From assembly GCA_016209535.1 (NCBI GenBank), contig JACQVW010000797.1:1-38683 (forward strand): a DNA stretch of 38,683 nt. Reading direction: 5' to 3'. This DNA comes from Planctomycetota bacterium. GTDB lineage: Bacteria > Planctomycetota > UBA8108 > SXIK01. The first letter of the stretch is position 1, and the number at the start of each line of letters is the position of its first letter. Under the pieces are notes generated by a model, which made no database searches, was not told the DNA's origin, and saw nothing but the letters and a program-made list of their open reading frames with translations. A program made the position numbers and the translations under genes. Shown piece by piece: positions 19,201-26,444 of this stretch.

Positions 19201-22200
19201 AGAACAACGCCTCGAGGACGGGCGCGCCCTCGGGCCCCACGAAGCCGCCCTCGATGTCGAGGAGCTGCCCCCCGGGACCTCTCGTGTCGCGGTAGTGCCA
19301 GCAGCCGTCCTGGGTCCCGAGGAGGACGGCGTCGCCCGCCGCAGGGTCCACCGCCATGCAATTCACCGTCACCCCGGCCAGGCGCGCCGGCAGGCCGAGG
19401 CCGGTCGTGTCGTGGGGCTTCTCGTGGTACCGCCCGAGGAAGCCACGGCCGGCGACGGTGGCGAAGAACCAGGTGGACTGCCCTCGCGTGCTCCCCTTGG
19501 CGCGGAGGACGTCCTTGTCCTCGAGGCCAGCGAGCTTTCGCACGCTCACGAGGAGCTCGTGGGCGTCGGCGGTGGCCGGAGCGCCCGCGTCATCGAGGGC
19601 GATCCGGCCAAGCCCGCCAGCGTTCGAGAGGTACCAGAGCCGCTTGCCTTGCAGGGAGAGGCTCTGAACGGAGTCCTCGGCGAGGCTGAGAGAGGCATCG
19701 AAGAGCCACTGGCGCTTGAACGAGGCGCCGTCGAGCGTGCCCGCGCACAGGCCTTTGTCCGTCGCCGCCCAGAGGATACACCCGGCCCCGCGGCCCGGCG
19801 CCGCGACGATGTCGTGGACCGTGTCGGAGGGGAGTCCGTGGGCGACGGTGATCGGCTGGCGCCAGGAATGCTCGGTCACGTGGTAGACCCCGATGCCGTG
19901 GCCTCGGGTGCCTACGAGGAGGAACTCCCCGCTGGGCGTCTCCGCGACGCAGATCGCCGATTCGTCCGTAAGCTTGGGGAATGACGAGAGGTCGAGGACG
20001 GGAGCCTTCCAGAACACGGGGGGGTAGTCCGCCGTCGCGATCTGCAACCCGCCGCCTCTCGTCGACGGATCAGCGGGGACGACCGCCGCGAGCCCCACCC
20101 CGGGTGGGCCGAATGCGATGTCGAGGACGTTGTCCGAGGCGAGCGGCGAGGTCGATGCAGTCACGTCGCCGCGGAAGACCTGTCGGCGCGGGTCGAAGAC
20201 CTTGATGCCGCCGCCGTCGGTCGCCACCCAGACGTGGCGGTCGCCTTGGCCCGCCTCGACCGCGGTCGGCGGCTGGTCGTTGTACTGCGTCGAGAGCCGC
20301 GGATCCTCGATCCGGGCCACGGGGTTGCCGACGAACCAAGCCAGGAGGAAAGCCAGCAAGGTCCCGGCGAGGCTGAAGGTCCCGATGCCGATCCGCACCG
20401 GCAAGCGGGGGCTCTCGCCCGACTCGGTGGGGAGAGTCCTCTCGGGCTCACGGGGAGTCCACATCGACTCGGCGACGTTCTTCTTCAGTTGGGCGAGCAC
20501 CGATTCGGGAACGGCGCCGTTCCGCGACAGGGCGCGAAGGGCAAGGAGCGTGAAGCAGACCGCCTGGAAGGGCATGCCCTGCGCCAGGTAGTAGCCCTGC
20601 GCCTCGCGGATCTGCGGCTCATGGGCCAGGCCTTCACCGCGAACGCTCCGGAACGACGCCGCGGCCTTGACGTGGAGGGCGGCGCGGACCATGGCCGGGC
20701 TGTTCTCGCTCTGGTGGTCCGCGGTCCACAAGGTTGGGAACACCGCCAGCGGCGCGCCGGCAAGGCCAAAGTTGCCTCTCGCGAGGCGCAGCAGCATGTA
20801 CGCCGCGCAGGCCAGACCGAGCTCGGCGCGGTCCTCGGCGCTCGCAGGGGCCAAGCCGCTCCTTGCCGCCTCCAGCGGCTCCCGCATCGCCGACGCGACC
20901 TCCCTCAGGTATCCAAGCAGGATCTTCAACTGGCGGTCGGCGTCGACCGCCTCCCGCGTGCGCAGCTCCTCGACAAAGAGGCAGAGCGCGAGGTCGGCGG
21001 CATGGGCGTGCACCGATCCCGGCGACCTGAGCTGAGGCTGCTGGCCGCGGCGGCCCGCCGGTGGACTCAAAGTCCGGAGCTGAGCTCTCGCGGCCAGGAG
21101 GTTGCACGTCAACTGCACGACGTCGATGGGCGCGTGCGCCTGGGACTCGCCTCGGCTCAGGAACTCAGCGCCCGACTCCGCTGCCAGGCGGTCGATGTTC
21201 TCGAGCCACAGGTCCAGGTACTCCGCGCTCGCCCGGCTCCATAGCCGAGCGGTCTCGCCTTCCTTGCCGTGGGTGGCTCCTGGGCGGCTGGCCCCGGCTT
21301 GGAGGCGCTGCGTGAGCACGCTGGCCACCACCCTGGCGTGCATCTCCAGCTCTCCCGCGACGGCTTCCGGCGCCAGAGCGCGGGGGGGAGCGAGCACGTA
21401 ATACCGGGCATCGATGAGCGCCTGCTTGAGGAGGACGTAGCGGGCAAACCGGCGCGCCGCCTCGGTCCGAGCCTGCTTGCTCTCCTCTTCGGTGCGCGCC
21501 ATCAGCTTCTCGAGGAGGTCACCGGCCTCAGCCCCCTGCGTGGCGCCGAGCGCGAGCAGCTTGTAGGCTTCGAGCTCGCGCTGCGCCGCTTCGTCGAGCA
21601 TGCCGCGGAAGAGTTCCGAGGGAAGCCCGGGCTCCGGCGAAGGCTTGCGGAGGAAACGAATGAAAAGGCAGAACCTCGTGTCCGCCAGCGAGCGGCAGGC
21701 CATCAGGAAAACCTTCGTCCAGAGGTGCCGGATGCCAGGGACGTCGGGGAAGAGCGCCGGAAGAGGAGAGCCTCTCGGCAGGGAGGCAGCGGCCGGCAAC
21801 GGCTTGGGTCCGGTCGCGGCTTCCCTCGGCCGCCGGCTCCAGCGCGTTGCCCCGCAGACCGCCCGGAAGTAGGCGGAGCATCGCGGCTGGCGCTCAATCA
21901 CCTCGGAGAGGACGGCCCGCACCCGCATCCGCCCCGCGAGCCAGTGCAAACCTGCCCACAGCCCCAAGAGGAGCAGGAGCGCCGAAACCAAGACGAGCAC
22001 CAGCAGGCCATCGAGCCAGCCGGGGAAGCCGAAGCCGAAGCGGTCATCGACCACGGGCAACCCGCGGCGCACGTCGAAGAGAACGAGCAGTAGGGCCGCC
22101 AGGCCGAGCGTCAACACCGTCGCCACGGTGGACGCAGGCCGCGCCCAGAGCTTCCAGCGCGCGCGCCAGAGGGCCAGCGAGAACAAGCTCGCAAACGAGA

Positions 22201-22852
22201 AGGGAGCAATGTACCACCAGTCGAGTACCGCCACCACTCCCAGGGCAAGCCCGAGCAAGGACATCGAGACCTGCCACCAAGGCGCAAGCCGCTCGCCCCG
22301 ATACGTTTCTTGCCGGAAGCTAGCCAGGAAGACGAGCGCCAAGAGAATGAGCCCCAGCGAGGGCAGCACCGCGTAGTGCAAGAGCGGAAGCACCACGGAG
22401 TCGTAGAGCGCAGGGGCAGTGGACCCGGCAGCCCGGACGAGGAGCGGCACGGCGAGGCCCGCCAGGAAGCCGACGGGCCAGCCGGACAAGCGGCTCGAGG
22501 CGCTTCGGACCGCCGCCAAATCCGGCGCTCTTTCGGCCTCAAAAGCCGCCTGGAGGCGGCCCAAGGCTCTCCTCGCCCAACCGATGAGACGAGCGAGCGG
22601 CGGGAGCGTGGACGGCGCTGCCAGCGCGGGCTCGACGGGCTTGGCGGGCTTGGCGGGCTTGGCGGCGGGCTCGGACCTGGACGGCTGCTGCGGGGGGAGC
22701 GTGGACGGCTCGGGTGCCGCCTGGGCTTGTGAGGCGCGGGCCAAGGCCTTTTCCGTCTCCACGAGCGCTCGGAAGCCGGTGGCTTTGGCGGGCCGGGACG
22801 GACCCGGCTCCGAGGTGTCCTTCGGCCAGATCCTCTTACGACGATTCGTCAT
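10226..22852 (-). CDS. Giant (4208 aa) membrane-anchored multi-beta-propeller protein
   Basis: N-terminal low-complexity segment, about five hydrophobic helices (e.g. LPLLHYAVLPSLGLILLALVFLASF, WLDGLLVLVLVSALLLLLGLWAGLHWLAG), a helical segment, a further TM (RIGIGTFSLAGTLLAFLLAWFVGN), then over 3300 aa of blade-like repeats (HVWVATDGGGIKVFDPRRQVFRG, TVYFGTSRKGIGIWDRTANEVRLE, GLWFTDQARRLHAYMPRGGKFWTSL, LLALVDTSGRLRVYDWTNQRWLE). Confidence 0.85.
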   Translation of the reverse strand: MTNRRKRIWPKDTSEPGPSRPAKATGFRALVETEKALARASQAQAAPEPSTLPPQQPSRSEPAAKPAKPAKPVEPALAAPSTLPPLARLIGWARRALGRLQAAFEAERAPDLAAVRSASSRLSGWPVGFLAGLAVPLLVRAAGSTAPALYDSVVLPLLHYAVLPSLGLILLALVFLASFRQETYRGERLAPWWQVSMSLLGLALGVVAVLDWWYIAPFSFASLFSLALWRARWKLWARPASTVATVLTLGLAALLLVLFDVRRGLPVVDDRFGFGFPGWLDGLLVLVLVSALLLLLGLWAGLHWLAGRMRVRAVLSEVIERQPRCSAYFRAVCGATRWSRRPREAATGPKPLPAAASLPRGSPLPALFPDVPGIRHLWTKVFLMACRSLADTRFCLFIRFLRKPSPEPGLPSELFRGMLDEAAQRELEAYKLLALGATQGAEAGDLLEKLMARTEEESKQARTEAARRFARYVLLKQALIDARYYVLAPPRALAPEAVAGELEMHARVVASVLTQRLQAGASRPGATHGKEGETARLWSRASAEYLDLWLENIDRLAAESGAEFLSRGESQAHAPIDVVQLTCNLLAARAQLRTLSPPAGRRGQQPQLRSPGSVHAHAADLALCLFVEELRTREAVDADRQLKILLGYLREVASAMREPLEAARSGLAPASAEDRAELGLACAAYMLLRLARGNFGLAGAPLAVFPTLWTADHQSENSPAMVRAALHVKAAASFRSVRGEGLAHEPQIREAQGYYLAQGMPFQAVCFTLLALRALSRNGAVPESVLAQLKKNVAESMWTPREPERTLPTESGESPRLPVRIGIGTFSLAGTLLAFLLAWFVGNPVARIEDPRLSTQYNDQPPTAVEAGQGDRHVWVATDGGGIKVFDPRRQVFRGDVTASTSPLASDNVLDIAFGPPGVGLAAVVPADPSTRGGGLQIATADYPPVFWKAPVLDLSSFPKLTDESAICVAETPSGEFLLVGTRGHGIGVYHVTEHSWRQPITVAHGLPSDTVHDIVAAPGRGAGCILWAATDKGLCAGTLDGASFKRQWLFDASLSLAEDSVQSLSLQGKRLWYLSNAGGLGRIALDDAGAPATADAHELLVSVRKLAGLEDKDVLRAKGSTRGQSTWFFATVAGRGFLGRYHEKPHDTTGLGLPARLAGVTVNCMAVDPAAGDAVLLGTQDGCWHYRDTRGPGGQLLDIEGGFVGPEGAPVLEALFSGRRAIIKTTSSAPGAPSRLESSTVEAAGVPWRWASFVGPGRFPGLESVDEMRCAAHGPGRTVYFGTSRKGIGIWDRTANEVRLELCTANPEPAGKLRDDTSLDLALINGRLLQVTGDNALDAIELSSRARTALIPPEEAPFPPSEVNAATARGPLFAASGAGQTAIYDASDFSWKHLPGLPDVVRLELTNELLWALDANGKLSAIELGSGAREWRTVAADISGVVARAEILEALIAAPGAPPEVRTFDGSTGISTKRLAPTPLETKKLGWTFGAEVEGLLLLLGDDAAVHEYRLETRAWRRVDFPGGVEPPVRAAARTEGGLWFTDQARRLHAYMPRGGKFWTSLDSEVERLAAAGSSAIVLKRDKPGADLLVRRGDAAPGDAQTLVGWPFEGDLTRVSAAVDRAGTLVAAEGSKVGFYDWGKHGWSMAEVPRGPVTDLFTAADAVWALTGTDDAVLYAWTGSAFDPVKAGAAPVGVQKVVQGGLRLFLLGRDGRVHSVGPAEPAAADLVLAASTVGGDAGRLSSSGHAALLDGDLVVGLGSTLHLYGPSSGVAAWQSFEVDEEVTRLVHDPSESRLLAQGRTNAWVISRSAGSTLTSAVLVPPGTLSTTASVRRVAASRTSSLCAFEVAGENGLRVNALLPGSNRPVEVIGAAMPPGARTLAVAEDPGSGELLRLDAEGRLGSYDPARRSWSLEEAPRLASLHVIGGEVLGYCREEQSLSLRGNRSWIPDSSTRGRIARLSSFKDGLLLWLEDGEICWRGAGGALQRVRPARSPAGAPGVLGDFSAAAEHDGLLALVDTSGRLRVYDWTNQRWLECREKALDLARPSAPQGLYALVERGSQRLLARLERGGDAVEARLLGTRPVEAIAWAGGSLYALASDGAILRLVGGELAPWWGGERSAIHLTPDDVVEAAELAGEDLLLVLSRSAGRPLVLTVDGHSLESSLRELPAERFLRVLQRGPELLVACEDGRGLAVFDLLSGRTASPPDPEVTSICVLDASLYAAKGGGISILEGQRWVPTSFQPGRLPPQPAPEDRAAFAAAGEDLVALLQDGSLHIYRHGAGWTPVGGASGTRLWLAGDRLFLLDEFAPSLASGLREYAAGAWKEPAPAAVGGDRHGAAAFGAASEAAWSISLDTAGDYVMVRGAKAATGKPASRFPVRVRGGRPCLAAEEVQPGAGGTLLVKLEGEEEPRAFELGDDGGIKAVAGTAAVEPEDQKTESSTQEALLRVQLGLEEKAPDGNDSCTVVTAAGSEVGWAIQKSVLHSLKDLGSLAKPVSVGRPLPEGLSPQALIAHGEKVVVLAVDGSLWGFDLKDGFSKIPLPGTPAGETRVLELFRLDAELYAACDTGGLAILRVKPDASGLEEDGASLHRGRWSGRVLASGPLATGTKAWTLPETHGGAFQSPGGAEHRFNAERTAFTADLVEEVQALDRKLLARTAGHVRVFQAAGTALEEVTVPDAEALIEKARRSASGVLRKDLGPFLLQPATGGAWRTPSGRIEILAGDPSRRRELLPSSGGAALAHEVVLDLASDGMSLFAATLGGCLVFEPAAAPRPKLETSPDGVPAAGIETVDAAASTVWAIGGGKAYLRQPPGRWVTAKAPAARTALAAKLKDYEARFLTSWKLPQAAAGGSQRRFSRRLDSGEWATVVLEEDGFTFERVAAVDSAGADLLLYTAGGLVSQRKAGSFVPTAIEEGKWAAPAGLRRGFGSYDVMELPGGRKLLFAPAPSGGLDPGGEAVSDAWARDASSWERAGEADLRSLREALGGPLLASPTWRWERPDSGAGPPADEPVTWRTSGGVPLESSFSPQAGRFLWDLCSDLGQAGSSAWVLTDAGLFEVEGVEAAFSSRRPLEGSRGDRRGLSFCEASGNLPGALLGPAGVAMGYVGGAWRPAGRLPRGFVESVLKYRCVGKVWRVLRDGGFLHSRPQEPSVFDAVELLAPEGRWSFETALDVVAAEGACFLGTRGGIVGTAAGGQGLTGLWGDLGTVAELGVLDGRTLARRSDGTTLEHLGKGWIPAAPLASLAPEKEVRQGERWRTTRDDGKVSFEAVRASGEAPRALSARGGRLFFDALEDARLAAGGAVVLLTAEGLIEREADGDLASVSLEGVPPDTKLELFSVPDARPSGGALFVRSQAGGIYAGEEGWSRLAEGVGRKAWSLSNSLKSIGPRWRVAAGLGPSASLDFELRLPGDPPDVYKPVSFDVASGLFGFDSFRCITTQGAERRLFLGTACGAQVLTGEGTPSRLWCLERLDGIGPGAVGKAAADEEGNVLLESGGAPRVLEGNMFSPAERTRLEAALSLRASDPDGWRVAVSQRLGKPDIDVRWRGQPTFLVPGGRGARFAHNVVHAVEAAGDRIVLGTQAGLAFLSPPPQFVPLGLALWSEPFVADADIRGLDPPQRGIGWIGTSGGDSLYVRLRGARTKFTWRVTGDLAAAPRTPLVLAEAPAPEAAAKAYEDDVLEWRHPEEGRLVVSFVEGKVKPADVKPRLHGGTFSFLDLDVAKDRVGASTLALTRFGLFWSSRAGIVRFDPENDVFIQLQARAGEAAGSLGSLEMVERLHLRLKDLQLFARGPGGCFRFDGGAGGWLPVPPPWDAIDRDDVVSETGMTRWRQLDGGVEVRLRRTDLEGARFFAAGKPRVDVLHALAFAPEAGSAAILLATEAGVARRAAEDFAHERVEASAFAPPGGEAQAVLEVAAAAAEGGSSRICCRLRRGATFERTKDGWRSVASAAEVFEAGYRRVHRPRTWSWSRYPAGLTCTLRETNGPPLALGALAQPSAGPIFSRGRLVFDDARSVVLLGADVLVATPVGIVRYALDAVKEKASYGGTDVWVRSNGKNGLEAMSAVEAVRGLGDGVMAWDRERVYFCAEPRKRRWEVSKRSRDSIGRWYEVSAGGAQWAIEAPAIHGAAVHVSYSTSLIARDWYARTSGGLVLDSAYSDDGLWFLAGGEVFQVSRERAERRFPIALGGTRLSMPAEYTVPGEPPPEPGKTAGK
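22637..22663. repeat. Three perfect tandem copies of 9-bp unit GGGCTTGGC encoding a K-P-A run
   Basis: Direct reading at 22637-22645, 22646-22654, 22655-22663; corresponds to the AKPAKPAKP segment of the giant protein. Confidence 0.9.
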
Positions 22853-22922
22853 CGCTCGTTCTCAGATTCGACCAGAACTTCCAGCCTCCGCCAGGTCATC
22901 AGACCCAAGCGGGCTCAATCCT

Positions 22923-23987
22923 TCATGGCTTTCTAGCGAGAGCCTCAGCAACTAGAAACTGTAGCTTTCGAGCCGACTCCCGCAAGTCCTTTCCCTTCGG
23001 TCCCAGCTCGTCAGTAATACCTCGCGTCACTTCCTCGAGCAGCACGTTGGTTCCAACGAGGAGCCGCCGGGAGTCGTGAAGGACGTTGACCTCCGGTTCG
23101 ACGGCGGCCCGCTCAGCGCGCGCGACGAGTGCTTGCGCGCTGCCCTCCAGGGCTCGAGCCTTCTCGTCCATGGCGCGAGACGAACGGTCGAGCCGCCCTG
23201 CCTGCTTCCAGCAGTCGGTGAACCGTTCGAGGATCTGCGGCCAGAGGTCTGGAGGCGGCGTGAAGTCGAGCCGCAGCTCGGACCATGGCGGCTCGGGAGG
23301 CCGCTCGAAGAAGAGGGAGACGAAGGAGCTGTACCAGTGGCGGCTGGGAGTCTTGAGGCGCCTCTTCGCCGACTCCTGCCAGAATCTCTCCCGCCTCTCG
23401 CCTGCCGCCCTGGCCGCCAGGTGGCCCTTGACCAGCTCCCCGAACGACAGGCTGAGGCAGTCGTCGAACTTGCTCGCCGCCGCCTCGCCGCGGCCCTCAG
23501 CTTCCGACTCGCCGGCCCCAGGCAGGACCCCGACAGCAACCCCATCGAAGAGCGGCTTCGAATGCTCCGCGGGCGCGAAGAGAGCGCTGTACAGACTCGG
23601 CTCAGCCCCGGGTCCCGGCGGCGGCTTGGCGTGCGCCTTCAACCATGCGAGCAGCACCGACCGGCAATGCGGACTCTGCGAGGGGCCGAGGGTCTCCCGG
23701 AAGGCTCGGTCCCATACCAGCCTGGCGCCTGACCGAAGCTCCTTCGCACTTCTCCAGGAGAGGGGCGTCAACTCCTCCATCGAAGGCGTGGAGGTCGCCC
23801 TCTCCCTCAGGACGGCTTCGAAGAAGAGCGGCTGCGATCCTTCCTGCACCGCTCGGCCCCGGAAGGCGGCGTACGCCTTGTAGAGCTTCGGCAGCCACTC
23901 CAGATCTTCATCGAAAACCCGCGAGAGCTCCTGCTCGAGCCCGACGCCTAACTCTAACACACGCCGCGCTATGGCTTTCCATTCCAT
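22923..23987 (-). CDS. Hypothetical protein, helical C-terminus
   Basis: 354-aa ORF from ATG, 20 bp after the upstream stop. No family recognised. Confidence 0.7.
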   Translation of the reverse strand: MEWKAIARRVLELGVGLEQELSRVFDEDLEWLPKLYKAYAAFRGRAVQEGSQPLFFEAVLRERATSTPSMEELTPLSWRSAKELRSGARLVWDRAFRETLGPSQSPHCRSVLLAWLKAHAKPPPGPGAEPSLYSALFAPAEHSKPLFDGVAVGVLPGAGESEAEGRGEAAASKFDDCLSLSFGELVKGHLAARAAGERRERFWQESAKRRLKTPSRHWYSSFVSLFFERPPEPPWSELRLDFTPPPDLWPQILERFTDCWKQAGRLDRSSRAMDEKARALEGSAQALVARAERAAVEPEVNVLHDSRRLLVGTNVLLEEVTRGITDELGPKGKDLRESARKLQFLVAEALARKP

Positions 23988-24007
23988 GGGTCTTGGCCGT
24001 CTCTACT

Positions 24008-26428
24008 CTACCCCGGACCGCGCCACCGGAAGAGCTTCCTGCGCAACCTGGCCAGGAAGCCCTTGGGCGGCGGCGGACTCGGCGCCTCGGGGGGTGGCGG
24101 CGGTTTGATCTTCTTGATGGCTCTCATGGCCGCCTCGGCCAGTCTTTCGAGCCTGGGAAGCTCCGCGCGCAGCTTCCCTCGCTCCAGCGTCGCCTCCTGC
24201 TTGAGCTTCTCCCAGTCGCCCTGGAGACGGTCGACCTCGCCGCGCAGCTCCTTCAAGCTCTCTCTCTCCTGCTCCATCTTCTGCTTCCGCGCCGCCAGCT
24301 CGTCCAGGTGCTTCCGGCAGGCCTCGACCTCGCGTTCCAGGGCCTTGATGACGCCGTCGTACTCGCCTTTCCTCTTCTCGAGCGAGCTGTTGGCCATCTT
24401 TTGATTCTCAAGGGCGGCGGCGACGGCGGTCATCTCGTCCTCGATCCTCTTCTTGAGCGCCTCCACCTCCTTGATCTTCTCCGCGAGCTCGGCGTGGATG
24501 CTCTGCAGCTCTTTCCAGGTCTCGTTGAACTTGTGCTCTGCCGCCTTGATCTTGGAAGAGACGTCGGCATGGTCCTGCTTGACCTTGTCGAGCTTCCCTT
24601 GACGCTCAGCTTCCGCTGCCCGCCACCGCTCCAGGGCCTGGCTCTTGAGGAGGGAGACCTGCCTGTCGACCTCGAGGACGCGCATCACGAACGCCTTCCA
24701 CTGGTCAGGGAACGCCGCATAGCACTCGTCGGTGGCCTTGAGCGCCGTGTCGCCGAGACGCGCCCGCAGCGAGACCTCGCGGATCTCCTGGCGGACCCTT
24801 TCCCAGTTGGTCTCCGCTTCTTCGAGCAGACGCTTCGCTTGGGCGTGGAGCTTCGCGTCGAGCTCCTTGACCTTATCCTCAGCGGTCGCGCCGTGGAGGG
24901 CGGCCTCGCGACCAAGGGCTTCCGATGTGGAGTCGCGGACGCTCTCGGCGCCCTCGCCCTGAGCGTTGGTGTAGTGATAGACCTGCGGCAGCTTCTTGGC
25001 GGGGGAGAGGGACCAGAAGGAGAGCGGACCTCCTCTCCTGGCTCCTCGCTTCACTCCGCTCTCCGCGGCCGGGCCGACCAGGACGCGGCTCTCGCCGTCC
25101 CCCAGGAGATCCTCAGCCTCGAGCAACTCCCTGAGCTTGGCGGCGACGCCTTCCTCGTCGACCTCCAGGTTGAGGGAAATGTCGCTGCGCACGAAGAGAG
25201 GCAAGTTCCAAGCCTCCCAGCGTGAATCCTGCAGGTAGACCTGATCGCAGGGGACGGAGAGTGCAGCCCCTCGCGGGACGCTGAACTCGCCGATGATGTA
25301 GTGAATGATCGCTTTGCCTTCGACGACCCCTTGGGCGTAGGAGAATCCGGCCTGCTCAGCCAGCGGGCGCGACAGGAAGTGCTCCAGCTTGACGGGGAGT
25401 CTTTTCGTCTGTGGGCGCTGAAAGAATGCATAGATGGGAATGTACTCCTGCTGGGAGCGGGCCCGCAGCCGCTCGCGCCTCGAGTAGAGTTCATCGAGGG
25501 CACGCTCGTGCATGCCGACCTGCCTCTCGATCTCGCCCAGTGCGCCGACGGCACGCTCGGCCTCACCTTGGGCGAGCCTCACATCCAGAGCCTCCGGCTG
25601 GCCTCCCTGGCGGAGCTTCAGGTGCGCGACCTTGGTGGAGTGGCTCGGCAAGACGAGGCGAATGCCGTCCCCCGCGGTGAAGGGCTCCCCATCGATAGTG
25701 AACCACTTCGGGACATGCCAGGCCGAGCCGTGATCCACCCCAGGAGGCTGGGGGACCGGGTCGCCGTGCGCGCACAAGAGGATGCCGCTGTCCGGTTCCT
25801 CGTACAGCATGTAGAAGTCCTCGTGCCGGGGGTACTCGTAACCCCACTCCACGAACAAGAAGCAGCCCTCTTCACTCCAGGCCGGGACGAAGACCTGGAG
25901 CCGCTTCTCCGTGTGGCGCTTCCTGAATTGGTGGAACTTGAACGAGGCCGCCACGTGGTCGATCTGGACCAGGGACCAGCCGGGCTGCTCCGTGCCATTC
26001 GTCAGATAGAAGCCACTTTCGGTCCGTTCGGTCTTGGGGACGTCGCGCCATGCTCGGCGTACGATCCCTTGAGCTTCAGCGGGTGCGCAGTAACCGGCCT
26101 CGATCCGGCAGGCAAGGACAAAGGACTGCAGCCGCGGCGGCGGTGCCATCCAGGCGCGGAGAGGCACGTGCTCGAGGAGTTGATTGGCGCTAATCACGGT
26201 TGCCAAGGGAGCGCAGCGCTTGACCTCGCCGCCGTAAAGGAATCCACTACCATCCCACTGGGAGTCCTCGAAGGCGATGGAATAGCACGGCTCGCCTGGC
26301 TTGTCGAGGTGCACCCCGATGCGCGTGTAGACCTCTCGCCCTGCCTTGCCCAAGGGAGTCTGCCCCCGTTCGCAGGCAACGAGGAACTCAAGGCAGTCAT
26401 CCAGCGACTGGAACAGAATATGATTCAT
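24008..26428 (-). CDS. Coiled-coil protein with proline-rich linker and cationic C-terminal tail
   Basis: ORF 24008..26605; start MNHILFQSLDDCLEFLV at 26428 places the gene just after the upstream stop at 26445. Long heptad region (KLDKVKQDHADVSSKIKAAEHKFNETWKELQSIHAELAEKIKEVEALKKRIEDEM...) followed by PPPPPEAPSPPPPKGFLARLRRKLFRWRGPG. Confidence 0.8.
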   Translation of the reverse strand: MNHILFQSLDDCLEFLVACERGQTPLGKAGREVYTRIGVHLDKPGEPCYSIAFEDSQWDGSGFLYGGEVKRCAPLATVISANQLLEHVPLRAWMAPPPRLQSFVLACRIEAGYCAPAEAQGIVRRAWRDVPKTERTESGFYLTNGTEQPGWSLVQIDHVAASFKFHQFRKRHTEKRLQVFVPAWSEEGCFLFVEWGYEYPRHEDFYMLYEEPDSGILLCAHGDPVPQPPGVDHGSAWHVPKWFTIDGEPFTAGDGIRLVLPSHSTKVAHLKLRQGGQPEALDVRLAQGEAERAVGALGEIERQVGMHERALDELYSRRERLRARSQQEYIPIYAFFQRPQTKRLPVKLEHFLSRPLAEQAGFSYAQGVVEGKAIIHYIIGEFSVPRGAALSVPCDQVYLQDSRWEAWNLPLFVRSDISLNLEVDEEGVAAKLRELLEAEDLLGDGESRVLVGPAAESGVKRGARRGGPLSFWSLSPAKKLPQVYHYTNAQGEGAESVRDSTSEALGREAALHGATAEDKVKELDAKLHAQAKRLLEEAETNWERVRQEIREVSLRARLGDTALKATDECYAAFPDQWKAFVMRVLEVDRQVSLLKSQALERWRAAEAERQGKLDKVKQDHADVSSKIKAAEHKFNETWKELQSIHAELAEKIKEVEALKKRIEDEMTAVAAALENQKMANSSLEKRKGEYDGVIKALEREVEACRKHLDELAARKQKMEQERESLKELRGEVDRLQGDWEKLKQEATLERGKLRAELPRLERLAEAAMRAIKKIKPPPPPEAPSPPPPKGFLARLRRKLFRWRGPG

Positions 26429-26444
26429 GATCGTCTCTCTGTCC

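Noticed and set aside
22923-23987. Idea that the 354-aa protein is a GrpE-like nucleotide exchange factor
   Set aside because: Only a vague helical resemblance near the C-terminus; no GrpE signature.
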